NCBI GenBank assembly: GCA_002401855.1
Contig: NVUH01000012.1
Span: forward strand, 1 to 64,000
DNA: 64,000 nt
Origin: Hyphomicrobiales bacterium
GTDB lineage: Bacteria > Pseudomonadota > Alphaproteobacteria > Rhizobiales > OSC116
Direction: 5' to 3'
Part shown: in pieces, positions 24,892-34,024 of the stretch
Numbering within the stretch: position 1 is the first letter of the stretch
How the letters are laid out: each line of letters opens with the position of its first letter
The notes under the pieces: generated by a model
What the model was told of the DNA's origin: nothing
The model's database searches: none
Seen by the model: only the letters and a program-made list of their open reading frames with translations
Position numbers and translations under genes: made by a program

Positions 24892-26471
24892 TATTTGCTT
24901 TCAATGCTGACATTGCGGAAATATGGCACGCTTAGGGTTGAGCGCCAGAAACCTTTGACGTGGCCGCCCATCATCATATAGCTGTTGCGATGATACATGG
25001 GCAGGATGACGTGGTCATTCATGATCAAAGCCTCGGCTTTGGTCATTTGGGCTAAAGATTCGGCTGGGTTGCTGGCGGCTTTTGAGGCTGCGATGGCTTG
25101 ATCGTAATCGGCATTTTGCCAATGGGCAAGGTTGTTGGGGCTGTCTGAGACGAAATTATCTAGGAAAGTCATGGGATGCGGGTAGTCAGCGCCCCAGCCC
25201 ATTTGGGCGATTTGGTATTCTACTTTTTGGACTTCTGGGTAGTAGACTTTCCATTCTGAAACGGCGATTTCGACATCGATGTTTAGGTTTTTCTTCCACA
25301 TTTGCTGGATGGCTTCTAGGAGTTTTTGGATTGGCGGGGAAGAATAGGTTACGAAGATGGTTTTGGGGAAGCCTTCGCCGTTTGGATAGCCTGCTTCTGC
25401 CAATAATGCCTTGGCTTCATCTATTTTAGCGGTTGTGCCTAGGCCGTAATCTGCTGCGGCATCGCGGAAGTCTTGGCCTGCTACATTCATGCCATATGGA
25501 ATGAGTGCGGTGGCGGGGACATCGGCGCTTTGCAGGACGAATTCTATGATTTCTTCGCGGTCTATTGCCATGGATAGGGCTTTGCGGACGTTTAGGTTAT
25601 CTAGCGGTTTTTGGGCTGGATTGAAGAAGGCGTAGGTTGTGCCTAGGGATGGGATGACTAGGAAATCTTTGCTTTCGATTGAAAGGCGGGGGATTTCTGA
25701 GGGGGGGACGGCTTCTATGCCATCTACATCGCCAGCTTCCATTGCGGCGAGAGCCGTGGCTTGGTTGGAGATTAGGCGGAAGGTTAGGTTGTCTAGTTTG
25801 ACGTTAGCTGCGCCCCAATAATTGGGGTTTTTTTCGAACACTACGTCTTTGCCGATGTTGATTTCGGTGACTCTAAATGGGCCTGTGCCGATTAGTGTGG
25901 CGGGGTCGCGCGACCAGCCTTCTGGGTTGGCTTCTACCATGTCTTGGCGGACGGGGAAGAAGGTTGAATAGGCTAGGAGTTGCATCATGTAGGGGACGCG
26001 TTGTTTTAGGGTGAAGCTTAGGGTGTGGTCATCTGCTGCGCTGATGGATACGGGGACTGTTTGGTCGGCGTAATGTTCTTCTGCACCTGCTATGTGGTAG
26101 AGCATGGAGGCGTTTTTAGAGCCTGAATTGGGGTTTAGGACGCGGTTCCATGAATAGATGAAATCGGCTGAGGAGACGGGTTTGCCGTCTGACCATTTGG
26201 CATCGCGGAGTTTGAAGGTGTAGGTTAGGCCGTCTTCTGAGATTTCCCAGCTTTTTGCTAGGGCGCCTTCCATTGAGCCATCTGGGGCGGTGCGGACTAG
26301 GCCTTCGAATGTGTTGCCGATTATTGGGGCGGCGAAGGTTTCGCTGGTGGTGCCTGGGTCGTAATTGTCTGACTCGTTGCCGACTACGTAGGTTAATGAG
26401 CTAGCTGCTAGGGCGGTTGTGGCCATTAGCATAGTTGCTGCTAGGGTTAGTGATATGAGTGATTTTTTCAT
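24891..26471 (-). CDS. Oligopeptide ABC transporter substrate-binding protein (OppA type)
   Basis: A 526-residue periplasmic receptor of family 5. The signal peptide covers residues 1-22 (MKKSLISLTLAATMLM..., cleavage after ALA). Motifs include ALAKSWEISEDGLTYTFKLR, WSDGKPVSSADFIYSWNR, LIGTGPFRVTE, NVRKALSMAIDRE and YPNGEGFPK. It delivers peptides to OppBC encoded upstream. The ATG follows AAAGGGAAATAAAA. Gene order is oppB-oppC-oppA-GAF, and no ATPase gene follows, which is unusual. Confidence 0.92.
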   Translation of the reverse strand: MKKSLISLTLAATMLMATTALAASSLTYVVGNESDNYDPGTTSETFAAPIIGNTFEGLVRTAPDGSMEGALAKSWEISEDGLTYTFKLRDAKWSDGKPVSSADFIYSWNRVLNPNSGSKNASMLYHIAGAEEHYADQTVPVSISAADDHTLSFTLKQRVPYMMQLLAYSTFFPVRQDMVEANPEGWSRDPATLIGTGPFRVTEINIGKDVVFEKNPNYWGAANVKLDNLTFRLISNQATALAAMEAGDVDGIEAVPPSEIPRLSIESKDFLVIPSLGTTYAFFNPAQKPLDNLNVRKALSMAIDREEIIEFVLQSADVPATALIPYGMNVAGQDFRDAAADYGLGTTAKIDEAKALLAEAGYPNGEGFPKTIFVTYSSPPIQKLLEAIQQMWKKNLNIDVEIAVSEWKVYYPEVQKVEYQIAQMGWGADYPHPMTFLDNFVSDSPNNLAHWQNADYDQAIAASKAASNPAESLAQMTKAEALIMNDHVILPMYHRNSYMMMGGHVKGFWRSTLSVPYFRNVSIESK

Positions 26472-26513
26472 TTTTATTTCCCTTTGATATTGTGTTGGCG
26501 AGCCAACTTTGTG

Positions 26514-27671
26514 TTAATTGTCGTTGTTTAATTTTGGATCCATTGCATCGCGCAGGCCATCGCCTAGGAAGTTGAAGGCGAACATGGTTAGGCTGATGGC
26601 GGTGGCGGGGAAGAAAAGTTGGTAGGGGTATGAGCGTAGGGTTTCTACCGCTTCGGCGGTTAGGGTGCCCCAGCTGGCCATGGGGACGCTGACGCCTAGG
26701 CCGATGAAGCTCATGAAGCTTTCGATGAAAATTGCGCTGGGGATTAGCAATGTCATGGTGACTAGGATGGGGCCCATGGCGTTGGGGAGCAAGTGGCCGA
26801 TTAGGATTTGCCACATGTTGGCGCCCATGGTTTCGGCTGAAGCGACGTAATCTAGGGTTTTTAGGGAGAGGACTTGGCCGCGGACTATGCGTGCCATATC
26901 TACCCAGAAGACCGAACCTATGGCGATGATTATGGCTAGGAGGCCTGACTCTAGGACTACCATGATTAGGATGACGTATAGGGTTAGGGGGATGGTGGAG
27001 ATGATTTCTACGATGCGCATCATTATGGCGTCGGTCATGCCGCCTAGATAGCCTGAAATGCCGCCGTAAAAAATGCCGATGAAGAAATTTACGAAGGTGG
27101 CTACGAAGGCTACTGTTAGGGAGATGCGGGCGCCGTATAGGAGGCGGACTAGGATGTCGCGGCCTAGGCTATCTGTGCCGAAAAGGTAGGTTTTGTTCCA
27201 CCATGTGCCGATGCTTTGGAGGGGATTTTCTTCGGCATCTTGCAGTTGGACTGGGAGGCTGGAATAATTGAGAATGACTTGGGTTTCGCCGAATTGGTAG
27301 ATGTTTTTTTTGTTGATCATGTCGCGGCGTTTGGCGCGGAGGATGTCTTTTAGTTCGCCGTTTTTGCTGACTTCGTAGAGTTTGAAGTTGCCTTGGTTCA
27401 TGAAGAAATAGGTTGGCTCTTGGTTGGCGGTTTTGGCCTCGTAGACTTCGAAATAGGGAGCGATGTTGGAGAGTTTTAGGTTTTGATCGTAATAGGTGTG
27501 GCGGGTGATGAAGGGGCCAATTATTGCGGAGATGATGAGTAGGATGATGAAGGATAGGCTTAGCATGGCGGGGCGGTTGTGCCATAGGCGTGATTTTACT
27601 TCTTGCCAGTAGGATTTGATTTTTTGGGGTTTTTGGTTGTCGTTAGCGACGTTATCGGGGATGTAGCTCAT
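26514..27671 (-). CDS. Oligopeptide ABC transporter permease OppC with enlarged periplasmic loop
   Basis: A 385-residue membrane protein, about 80 longer than usual OppC. The first helix (AMLSLSFIILLIISAIIG) is followed by about 100 residues of polar sequence before LFGTDSLGRDILVRLLYGARIS, where standard OppC has a short loop. The remaining helices, the coupling segment (SAETMGANMWQILIGHLLPN) and the GDGLRDAMDPKL end are normal. The extra loop is probably periplasmic and could contact the receptor. The start overlaps the oppB stop by 4 nt. Confidence 0.9.
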   Translation of the reverse strand: MSYIPDNVANDNQKPQKIKSYWQEVKSRLWHNRPAMLSLSFIILLIISAIIGPFITRHTYYDQNLKLSNIAPYFEVYEAKTANQEPTYFFMNQGNFKLYEVSKNGELKDILRAKRRDMINKKNIYQFGETQVILNYSSLPVQLQDAEENPLQSIGTWWNKTYLFGTDSLGRDILVRLLYGARISLTVAFVATFVNFFIGIFYGGISGYLGGMTDAIMMRIVEIISTIPLTLYVILIMVVLESGLLAIIIAIGSVFWVDMARIVRGQVLSLKTLDYVASAETMGANMWQILIGHLLPNAMGPILVTMTLLIPSAIFIESFMSFIGLGVSVPMASWGTLTAEAVETLRSYPYQLFFPATAISLTMFAFNFLGDGLRDAMDPKLNNDN

Positions 27672-28597
27672 GATTTTTTACCCGATAGTTTTATGCGAGG
27701 ATCGATGATTAGATAGAGCATGTCGACTATGAAAATCATCAGCATTAGGAAGCAGGCGTAGAAGATTGTGATGCCCATAATGGTTGTGTAATCGCGGTTT
27801 GATATTGAGAGGACGAAATGACGGCCTATGCCTGGGAGGGCGAAGATTTGTTCGATTATGAAGGAGCCAGTTAGGAGGTTGGCGACTACGGGGCCTAGGA
27901 CGGTGACGATGGGGATTAGGGCATTGCGGAGGCCGTGGTGGATTAGGATTTTATAGGGGGAAAGACCTTTGGCTTTGGCGGTTTTCATGAAATCTTGGTC
28001 TAGGACATCTAGCATTGAGGAGCGGGTTAGGCGGGCTACGTAGGAGAGGTAGAAGCCTGATAGGGCGACTACGGGGAGGATATAGCCGCGCCATTCATCT
28101 AGGCCGAAAGTGGGCACCCAACCTAGTTTTAGGGCGAAGACGAACAGTAGGATTGTGGCAATGACGTAGGATGGGATGGCGATGCCGATTGTGGCGAAGG
28201 CCATGACTAGGCTGTCTTGCCAGTGGCCTTTTTTTAGGGCGGCTAGGATGCCCATGGGGACGCCGATTAGGACGACGACTAATAGGGAGAGCGAGCCGAT
28301 TTTTAGGGTGACTGGGAGGCCATCGGCAATCATATCGTTGACTTGGATGCCGGGATATTTGAATGAGGGACCGAGATCGAACGAGGCTACGCTTTTTAGG
28401 TAGTTGAGATATTGCAGCCATACTGGGTCGTTGAGGTGATATTTGGCGTTGAGCGCGGCTTCGATTTCGGGCGCTAGCATTTTTTCTGAGGTGAAGGGGC
28501 CGCCGGGGATGGCGTGCATGAGAAAGAAGGTGAGAGTGATGATGAGGAAAAGGGTGATGAACATTAAAAATATGCGATTGGTGATGTATTTTAGCAT
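27668..28597 (-). CDS. Oligopeptide ABC transporter permease OppB
   Basis: A 309-residue inner-membrane protein with six helices. The N-terminal helix (ITNRIFLMFITLFLIITLTFFLM), HAIPGGPF motif and coupling helix DQDFMKTAKAKGLSPYKI are characteristic. ATG 28597 follows a very strong ribosome site (GAGGAGGAGGGGG-like). It is the first gene of the second peptide-transport operon. The nearest ATPase is the fused DppDF at 18393-20009 on the other strand. Confidence 0.92.
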   Translation of the reverse strand: MLKYITNRIFLMFITLFLIITLTFFLMHAIPGGPFTSEKMLAPEIEAALNAKYHLNDPVWLQYLNYLKSVASFDLGPSFKYPGIQVNDMIADGLPVTLKIGSLSLLVVVLIGVPMGILAALKKGHWQDSLVMAFATIGIAIPSYVIATILLFVFALKLGWVPTFGLDEWRGYILPVVALSGFYLSYVARLTRSSMLDVLDQDFMKTAKAKGLSPYKILIHHGLRNALIPIVTVLGPVVANLLTGSFIIEQIFALPGIGRHFVLSISNRDYTTIMGITIFYACFLMLMIFIVDMLYLIIDPRIKLSGKKS

Positions 28598-28707
28598 ATT
28601 TTAGCCCCCTCCTCCTCATGTTTATCTTAGAATCCTATCATTGATTTTGACATCTGTATACGTTTTAACCGATTAAAATAATTCATGTAAATTTGAGCTT
28701 TATTTGA
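28598..28707. promoter_or_regulatory. Intergenic region: opp promoter and 3' end of the rhamnosidase operon
   Basis: 110 AT-rich bases between oppB and the GH78 gene, both on the minus strand. It should hold the opp promoter. I see no clear terminator hairpin for the glycosidase operon. It lacks the shared rha motifs seen at the three rhamnose promoter regions. Confidence 0.3.
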
Positions 28708-31398
28708 TTATTTGGGTTTAACGCTGATGGTGTAATCGCCAGAGCCTAGGCCAAATACGGCGCGTGAGCTGCCATATATATTTTGATAGTTGACTTGGAT
28801 TGGCTCGCCATTGACGGTGATGGATGCGCCTTGTTCGGCCTCTAACTCTATGTTGGCTGTGGTGTTGGCAGGGATGGAGATTGTGTATTCTGCGCCGTTG
28901 GCTTGTTTTTTCCAGTTGGAGGTGATTTGGCCGTTGGGCGAAGTGAAGCCTGTGTCGCAATGGGTTAGATCGTCGCCTAGGGTTGGGCGGAGGGTGAATG
29001 ATTGGTAGGCTTTGCTGTCTGGGTTGGGGACATTATGTTGTGTGCCTGGCACAATGCCGCCCATCCATTCGAACATCCATTCGCCGACTGAGCCATAGGC
29101 ATAGTGATTAAAACTGTTCATATTGGGGACTTGGAAGCCGTGTTCGTGAGTCCAGCCATCCCAGCGTTCCCAAATTGTGGTTGCGCCGTTGACTATTGAA
29201 TAACCCCATGATGGCATTTTTTCGCTCATGGCTAGTTTGTAGGCTAGGTCTGAGTGGCCGAATTGGGAGAGTATTGGGCAAATGTGGCGGACGCCTAGGA
29301 AGCCGATTTGGACTTTGTCGTCGGCATCGTGGATGTTTTGGACTAGGTGGTTTACTGATTTTTTGACTAGGGTTTCTGGGACTAGTCCTACGAAGAGGCT
29401 GAGGAGGTAGGAGGTTTGGGAGCTGGAGCCTATGGTGCCGTCGTCGTTGACGTATTTATTGACGAATGCCTCGCGGATGCATTCGTATAGGGCGTCGTAG
29501 TAGGCTATGTCTTCGCGGACGTTTAGGAGTGTTGCGGCTTGGCTCATTAGTTTGGCCATCCATGCGTAGTAGGCGGTGGCGACTAAGTCGTTGGGGGTGG
29601 CTTGGCCGATGTAGAGCCAGTCGCCATAATTATTGTGGTTGCGGTTTTCGCGGATGTAATCTGGGTTGTGTTTACGGATGAATTCTATCCACTTTTTCAT
29701 CGGTTGGTACATGCGTTCTACGATGCGTTTATCGCCGTAGCGGTCGTGTAGGAGCAAGGGTAAAATAACGCCTGCATCGCCCCATGCGGGGGCGCCATCG
29801 TTTGTTGAGTTGGAGCGGGGGGCTACATCTGGGAATGCGCCTTCTTCGGATTGATCATCTACTATATCGTCTAGCCATTTGGTGTAGAAGGCGGAGATGT
29901 CCATATTGTAGGCGGCTGTGGGGGCGAAAACTTGGCCGTCTGCTGTCCAGCCTAGGCGCTCATCTCGCTGTGGGCAATCCATGGGGACGGAGACGAAATT
30001 GCCGCGTTGACCCCAGAAAATGTTGCTGTAGAGCTGGTTTAGGAGTTGGCTTGAGCAGTTGAAGGTTGAGACTTCTGGCAGGTCGTTATTTATGACGATG
30101 CCTTCTATGTCGTTGATATCTGGTTGGTAATCTAGGCCATAGATGCCGACATATTGGAAGCCGTGGAAGGTGAAGGTTGGGGTGTATTCTACCTCGCCGT
30201 CTTTGTGGGCTACATAGATATCTTCTTGTTGGGCGGTGCGGAGGTTTTCTAGGTATAGATCGCCGTTGGCTTGTAGCATTTCGGCGTGGACTAGGCGGAC
30301 TTCTTGGTCGGTTTTGGCTTTGAATTTTGCGGTGCAGAAGCCGACCATGTTTTGGCCAAGGTCGAAAATCCATGCGCCATCGGGGGCTTGTTTTACGGAT
30401 TTTGGTTTTAGTTTGCGGGTGCAGCGGACGGGTTGGGCGCGGGCGGCGCAGAGGTAATCTGCGGGGGCGCCGACATCTGTGCCTGCGTTTGGCCATTGTT
30501 GATCGTTGAAATTTGGGGTGTCCCAGCCGTTAGGGTACATGCGGCTGTCGAATTTTTCGCCCTTGAGCATGTCGGAATATATGAGGCCGCCGATGAAATG
30601 CTTCCATGTGCCGTCGGTTTCTATGCGGATGGTATGGCCGTTTTCTAGTTCGACTAGGAGGAAGGCGGAGAGTTGAGGTTTTCTGCCCCAGATGCCTGCG
30701 GGTTTTTTGCTGTCTAGGCCTAGGAAGCCTGCGTACCAGCCCTCGGCTAGGAGGGCGCCGATGGCGTTTTCGCCTTGGGTTAGTTGCGCGGCTACGTCGT
30801 ATGATTGGTATTCTACGCGTTTGTGGTAATCGGTGAAGCTGGGGGTTAGGTAATCGTCACTGACGCGTTCGCCGTTGATGAAAAAGCGGTATGCGCCTAG
30901 GGCTGTGGCGTAGAGGCGAGCGGATTTTACGGCTGTGGGTAGAGTGAAATTTTTGCGGAAGTTTGAGACGTTGGCGGCGCGGAAGGGGTTGCGGTAAAGC
31001 AAGGTGGCTTCGGGTGGGCGGGCGCCTTTTGAGGGGGGGACGCAGATCCATTGGGCATCCCATTTTGTGTGCAGTAGCCCCATGGTGAATTGGCTTTTTG
31101 CTGTGGATTTTTGGTCGGACTCATCCCAGATGGTGACATGCCATGTGTAGGTTTTTAGGGGGGATAGAGGTGCGCCTGTGTATTCGTGTTCTAGGGTTTC
31201 GGCGGATGCTGTTTTGCCGCTGTTCCAGAGAATGTCTCCGTTTAGGTTTGTGACTTTGATTTGGTGGGCGCTTTGGGTGCGGTTATAGCCCTCGCCTGAT
31301 AGGCTCCATGAAAAACGTGGGTTTGGCTCGTCTAAAGCCACGGCCTCTTGCAGGTGTTCGCAACGTAGATTGTTGATTTTTAATGGAGTATTGGTCAT
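28708..31398 (-). CDS. Alpha-L-rhamnosidase, glycoside hydrolase family 78
   Basis: An 896-residue GH78 enzyme that releases terminal L-rhamnose from glycosides. It has N-terminal beta domains (about 1-110 and 120-330, with FINGERVSDDYLTPSFTDY), the (alpha/alpha)6 catalytic domain (about 430-780) with DCPQRDERLGWTADG and TIWERWDGWTHEHG, which carry the acidic catalytic residues, and a C-terminal beta-sandwich (about 800-896). There is no signal peptide, so it works in the cytosol on imported oligosaccharides. It overlaps the PhyH-like gene by 4 nt as third gene of the GH43-PhyH-GH78 operon. Freed rhamnose would go to RhaU/RhaI. Confidence 0.93.
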   Translation of the reverse strand: MTNTPLKINNLRCEHLQEAVALDEPNPRFSWSLSGEGYNRTQSAHQIKVTNLNGDILWNSGKTASAETLEHEYTGAPLSPLKTYTWHVTIWDESDQKSTAKSQFTMGLLHTKWDAQWICVPPSKGARPPEATLLYRNPFRAANVSNFRKNFTLPTAVKSARLYATALGAYRFFINGERVSDDYLTPSFTDYHKRVEYQSYDVAAQLTQGENAIGALLAEGWYAGFLGLDSKKPAGIWGRKPQLSAFLLVELENGHTIRIETDGTWKHFIGGLIYSDMLKGEKFDSRMYPNGWDTPNFNDQQWPNAGTDVGAPADYLCAARAQPVRCTRKLKPKSVKQAPDGAWIFDLGQNMVGFCTAKFKAKTDQEVRLVHAEMLQANGDLYLENLRTAQQEDIYVAHKDGEVEYTPTFTFHGFQYVGIYGLDYQPDINDIEGIVINNDLPEVSTFNCSSQLLNQLYSNIFWGQRGNFVSVPMDCPQRDERLGWTADGQVFAPTAAYNMDISAFYTKWLDDIVDDQSEEGAFPDVAPRSNSTNDGAPAWGDAGVILPLLLHDRYGDKRIVERMYQPMKKWIEFIRKHNPDYIRENRNHNNYGDWLYIGQATPNDLVATAYYAWMAKLMSQAATLLNVREDIAYYDALYECIREAFVNKYVNDDGTIGSSSQTSYLLSLFVGLVPETLVKKSVNHLVQNIHDADDKVQIGFLGVRHICPILSQFGHSDLAYKLAMSEKMPSWGYSIVNGATTIWERWDGWTHEHGFQVPNMNSFNHYAYGSVGEWMFEWMGGIVPGTQHNVPNPDSKAYQSFTLRPTLGDDLTHCDTGFTSPNGQITSNWKKQANGAEYTISIPANTTANIELEAEQGASITVNGEPIQVNYQNIYGSSRAVFGLGSGDYTISVKPK

Positions 31399-32255
31399 TT
31401 GCTATCCGATTTTTTATATTTGGGCATGACGATTTTGCGTCTTTGATCTGTGAGGCGTTCTAGTAAGTCGTTACTGGGGGTGAAATTGTGCCTGAAATTT
31501 GCCCATGAGGGGCCGTAGCGATAGACGCAAATGCGGCGTTGGCCTTGGTTGGTGCGGCGGGCGGAGCCGTGCATGAGGGCATCGACGAAAAGGAGGGCAT
31601 CGCCAGCTTTTAGGTGGACTTCTACTGCGCCTGTTATGTGATCGGTTGATAGCCCCATGTCGCCGCGTTTTTCGACGGGGACGGTATCGGGGTGGCGGAT
31701 GTTGGATTTGTGGCTGGCGGGGACGACCATGGTGGCGCCATCGCCATCGCTGATGTCAGTTAGGGCGATTAGGATGTTGATTTGGCCGCAGTGGAAATTG
31801 CCTGCGTGATAGCGGAATTGGGTGCGGATGGTGCCGACTTGGCCGCCTGAATGGACGCGCATGGCATCGCCCTCCTCGCGGATGGAGCCGAAGCATTCAT
31901 CGATGAACATGGGGCCTAGGTGGCCGTCGAAATTTTCTGGGTCATCGGTGCCGATGAAATGTTTGACCTTTTCGAACCATGAGGGGTGGTCGATTAGGTC
32001 TTCCCAGACGCCGCCTGCTTCGTATAATTGTTGAATCATGATGCCGTCTTGGCGGCCATCGGCGACTATGTGCATGCCGTCTTGCCAGCCTGCGCCTTTG
32101 AAATTTTGGATTTTATCGTAGGTTTGGTTGCAGGCTGCGACTTGTTCTGGGGAGAGAGCGCCTTTGAGGATTAGGAAGCCGTTCAAGTCGAATAGGTAGC
32201 GTTCCATCTCACTCGGCCTAGCGGCGGCTTGGTCGGTTGGTTTGTTGTTGGTCAT
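31395..32255 (-). CDS. Phytanoyl-CoA dioxygenase (PhyH)-family protein with an HxG variant site
   Basis: A 286-residue protein of the PhyH Fe(II)/2-oxoglutarate oxygenase family. Recognisable parts are ALTDISDGDGATMVVPASHK (165-183), GDALLFVDALMHGSARR (219-234, distal His229) and RRICVYRYGPSW, whose Arg would bind 2-oxoglutarate. At the position of the first metal pair the family expects His-x-Asp; here I see His135-Ser-Gly137 (VHSGG). Loss of the Asp is known in Fe/2OG halogenases, but it may also mean altered metal binding or no catalysis. It overlaps GH43 upstream and GH78 downstream by 4 nt each, so its substrate is probably a sugar or sugar substituent. No signal peptide. Confidence 0.75.
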   Translation of the reverse strand: MTNNKPTDQAAARPSEMERYLFDLNGFLILKGALSPEQVAACNQTYDKIQNFKGAGWQDGMHIVADGRQDGIMIQQLYEAGGVWEDLIDHPSWFEKVKHFIGTDDPENFDGHLGPMFIDECFGSIREEGDAMRVHSGGQVGTIRTQFRYHAGNFHCGQINILIALTDISDGDGATMVVPASHKSNIRHPDTVPVEKRGDMGLSTDHITGAVEVHLKAGDALLFVDALMHGSARRTNQGQRRICVYRYGPSWANFRHNFTPSNDLLERLTDQRRKIVMPKYKKSDSK

Positions 32256-33844
32256 AGCTCACCTAGAGGTTCATATTTAAAGTATGTGAAGTCGGCGGGT
32301 TTGCCCATGCCGTTTATGTCTTGGGCGGCCATGCCGACGAATGCGCCGGTGAAACAGCCGCCGCCGCAACTTACGCTGGCTTCGTCGGATAGGATTGTGG
32401 CATCGAAATCTTGGCCGATGTTTGTGAATTTTTCTCCCTCTTGGGCGTAGGAGAATTGTAGGCGTTCGTTTTGGATTGTGATGGCTAGGCGGATTTTGCC
32501 TTGGTTGGGGATTTGTATGGGGTCGGCGGGAAAGCTGGTACGGCCTGTGGGATTGTCGGCGGCTACATTCATGATTAGGAGTTCGCGCCTGCCATCTGAT
32601 GTGGCGGTGACGGCTAGGTAATAGTGGGCTTTTTGGCCGTAATAGGCGGTGATGCCGGCCATTTCGCGTTCGTCTGTGGGGCTGAAAAAAAGTTCGGTTT
32701 CGGCGCGGTAGTTGAAATGGGTTTGGCGGCGGGCGACTAGGGCTTGCTCGAAAGGAGAACCGATGGATTGGCGGCCGTAGAGGCGTAGGACGCCATCCGT
32801 GACTTGGAAGATTTTTTCTGGCTCGGGGGTGCGGAGCCATTGGAAATCTAGGGGGAGATCGGCCTTGAATGTATAGTTGTGGGTTTGCATGTGGGCGGTT
32901 GGGTTTGGGGTGCCTGGGACATCTACCTCGGTTGATGGGAGGGGGCCACCTTTTACGTAGAGCCAATCGTCGTCGCGCCATTCGCATTGTTGGATTGAGG
33001 TTTCACGGCCTAGAACTGAGCGGCGTTTTTGGCTTATGGGTCTGCCCATTAGATGGACTAGGTAGGTGCGGCCGTCTGGGGTTTCGACAAGGTCGCCGTG
33101 GCCGGCGCGTTGGATGGGGTGGTTGGGGGCGCCTTTGGCGGTTAGGATGTGTTTATCGGGGTGGGTTTCGTAGGGGCCGAATAGGTTTTTGGAGCGGGCT
33201 AATGTGCAGGCGTGGTCGAAGCCTGTGCCGCCTTCTGCGGTGAGGAGGTAGTAGTAGCCGTTTTTTTTGTAGATGTGGGGGCCTTCGGTTAGGGCTAGAT
33301 CGGTGCCTTGGTAGATTGTTTTTCGTTGGCCGATGAGTTGACGGGTTTTGGGGTCGAATTGTTGGATGACTATGCCTGCGAAGAGGTTTGGTCGGGTGCG
33401 GTGATCCCAGATCATTTGGATGAAGTATTTTTTGCCGTCATCGTCGTGGAATAGGGATGGGTCGAAGCCTGCGCCGTTGATGAATGTAGCTGCTGACCAT
33501 TCGCCATCTATGGTGGGGGATGTGACGACGTAGTTTAGGGCGTCTTTGTAGGAGCCGTGGTGGCGCTTCATGTCGGTGAAGATTAACCAGAATAGGCCAT
33601 CGGCATAGGTTAGGCATGGGGCCCAGACGCCGCCGCTGTCTACATCGCCGCGCATGTCTAGCTGATCGGCGCGCTCTAGTGGGCGTTTTATTAGTTGCCA
33701 ATTGGCTAGGTCTTTGGAGTGATGGATTTGCACGCCTGGATACCACTCGAATGTTGAGGTTGCGATGTAGTAATCATCGCCGACGCGGCAGATTGACGGG
33801 TCGGGGTTGAAGCCCGGCAGGATGGGGTTGGTGACTTTAGCCAT
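32252..33844 (-). CDS. Glycoside hydrolase family 43 (beta-xylosidase/arabinofuranosidase type)
   Basis: A 530-residue enzyme. The five-bladed propeller (about 1-320) has the GH43 acids: Asp15 (NPDPSICR), an Asp in AGFDPSLFHDD, and the general acid in LTEGPHIYKKNG. A C-terminal beta-sandwich (about 330-530) resembles that of XynB-type xylosidases. There is no signal peptide; cytosolic trimming of imported oligosaccharides is implied. I start at ATG 33844 (GGAG upstream, then MAKVTNPILPGFNPDPS); the open frame to 33928 crosses the operator region. It is the first gene of the GH43-PhyH-GH78 operon. The sugar removed (xylose, arabinose or other) is not certain. Confidence 0.9.
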   Translation of the reverse strand: MAKVTNPILPGFNPDPSICRVGDDYYIATSTFEWYPGVQIHHSKDLANWQLIKRPLERADQLDMRGDVDSGGVWAPCLTYADGLFWLIFTDMKRHHGSYKDALNYVVTSPTIDGEWSAATFINGAGFDPSLFHDDDGKKYFIQMIWDHRTRPNLFAGIVIQQFDPKTRQLIGQRKTIYQGTDLALTEGPHIYKKNGYYYLLTAEGGTGFDHACTLARSKNLFGPYETHPDKHILTAKGAPNHPIQRAGHGDLVETPDGRTYLVHLMGRPISQKRRSVLGRETSIQQCEWRDDDWLYVKGGPLPSTEVDVPGTPNPTAHMQTHNYTFKADLPLDFQWLRTPEPEKIFQVTDGVLRLYGRQSIGSPFEQALVARRQTHFNYRAETELFFSPTDEREMAGITAYYGQKAHYYLAVTATSDGRRELLIMNVAADNPTGRTSFPADPIQIPNQGKIRLAITIQNERLQFSYAQEGEKFTNIGQDFDATILSDEASVSCGGGCFTGAFVGMAAQDINGMGKPADFTYFKYEPLGEL

Positions 33845-34024
33845 GCTGGCTCCATTTTGGGATTGCGAATCCGTAGATAATAAAATATGATTAGCGTTAA
33901 TATCACCTCCAAAATCAGTCAAAGTCAACCAAAAAATATGGCTTTTTGATTGAATGTTGTAATATTTTGATTGAATTTGTGTAGAATATGATTATTTTGG
34001 ATGAAAACAAATAGGGCTTACTAT
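33845..34024. promoter_or_regulatory. rha-type operator/promoter region between GH43 operon and DeoR regulator
   Basis: A divergent region with repeated motifs: TCAAAGTCAACCAAAAAA (33919-33936), TTTTGATTGAAT at 33944-33955 and again at 33965-33976 (21 nt apart, two helical turns), and ATGATTATT (33988-33996). The same elements occur at 42616-42880 and 54453-54776. Direct repeats one or two turns apart suit DeoR-family repressors, and the adjacent regulator gene is of that family. Confidence 0.7.

Noticed and set aside
34001..34024. Upstream ATG for the DeoR regulator
   Set aside because: No ribosome site precedes 34001, it lies within the operator region, and the start at 34025 has AGGG and the normal DeoR N-terminus.
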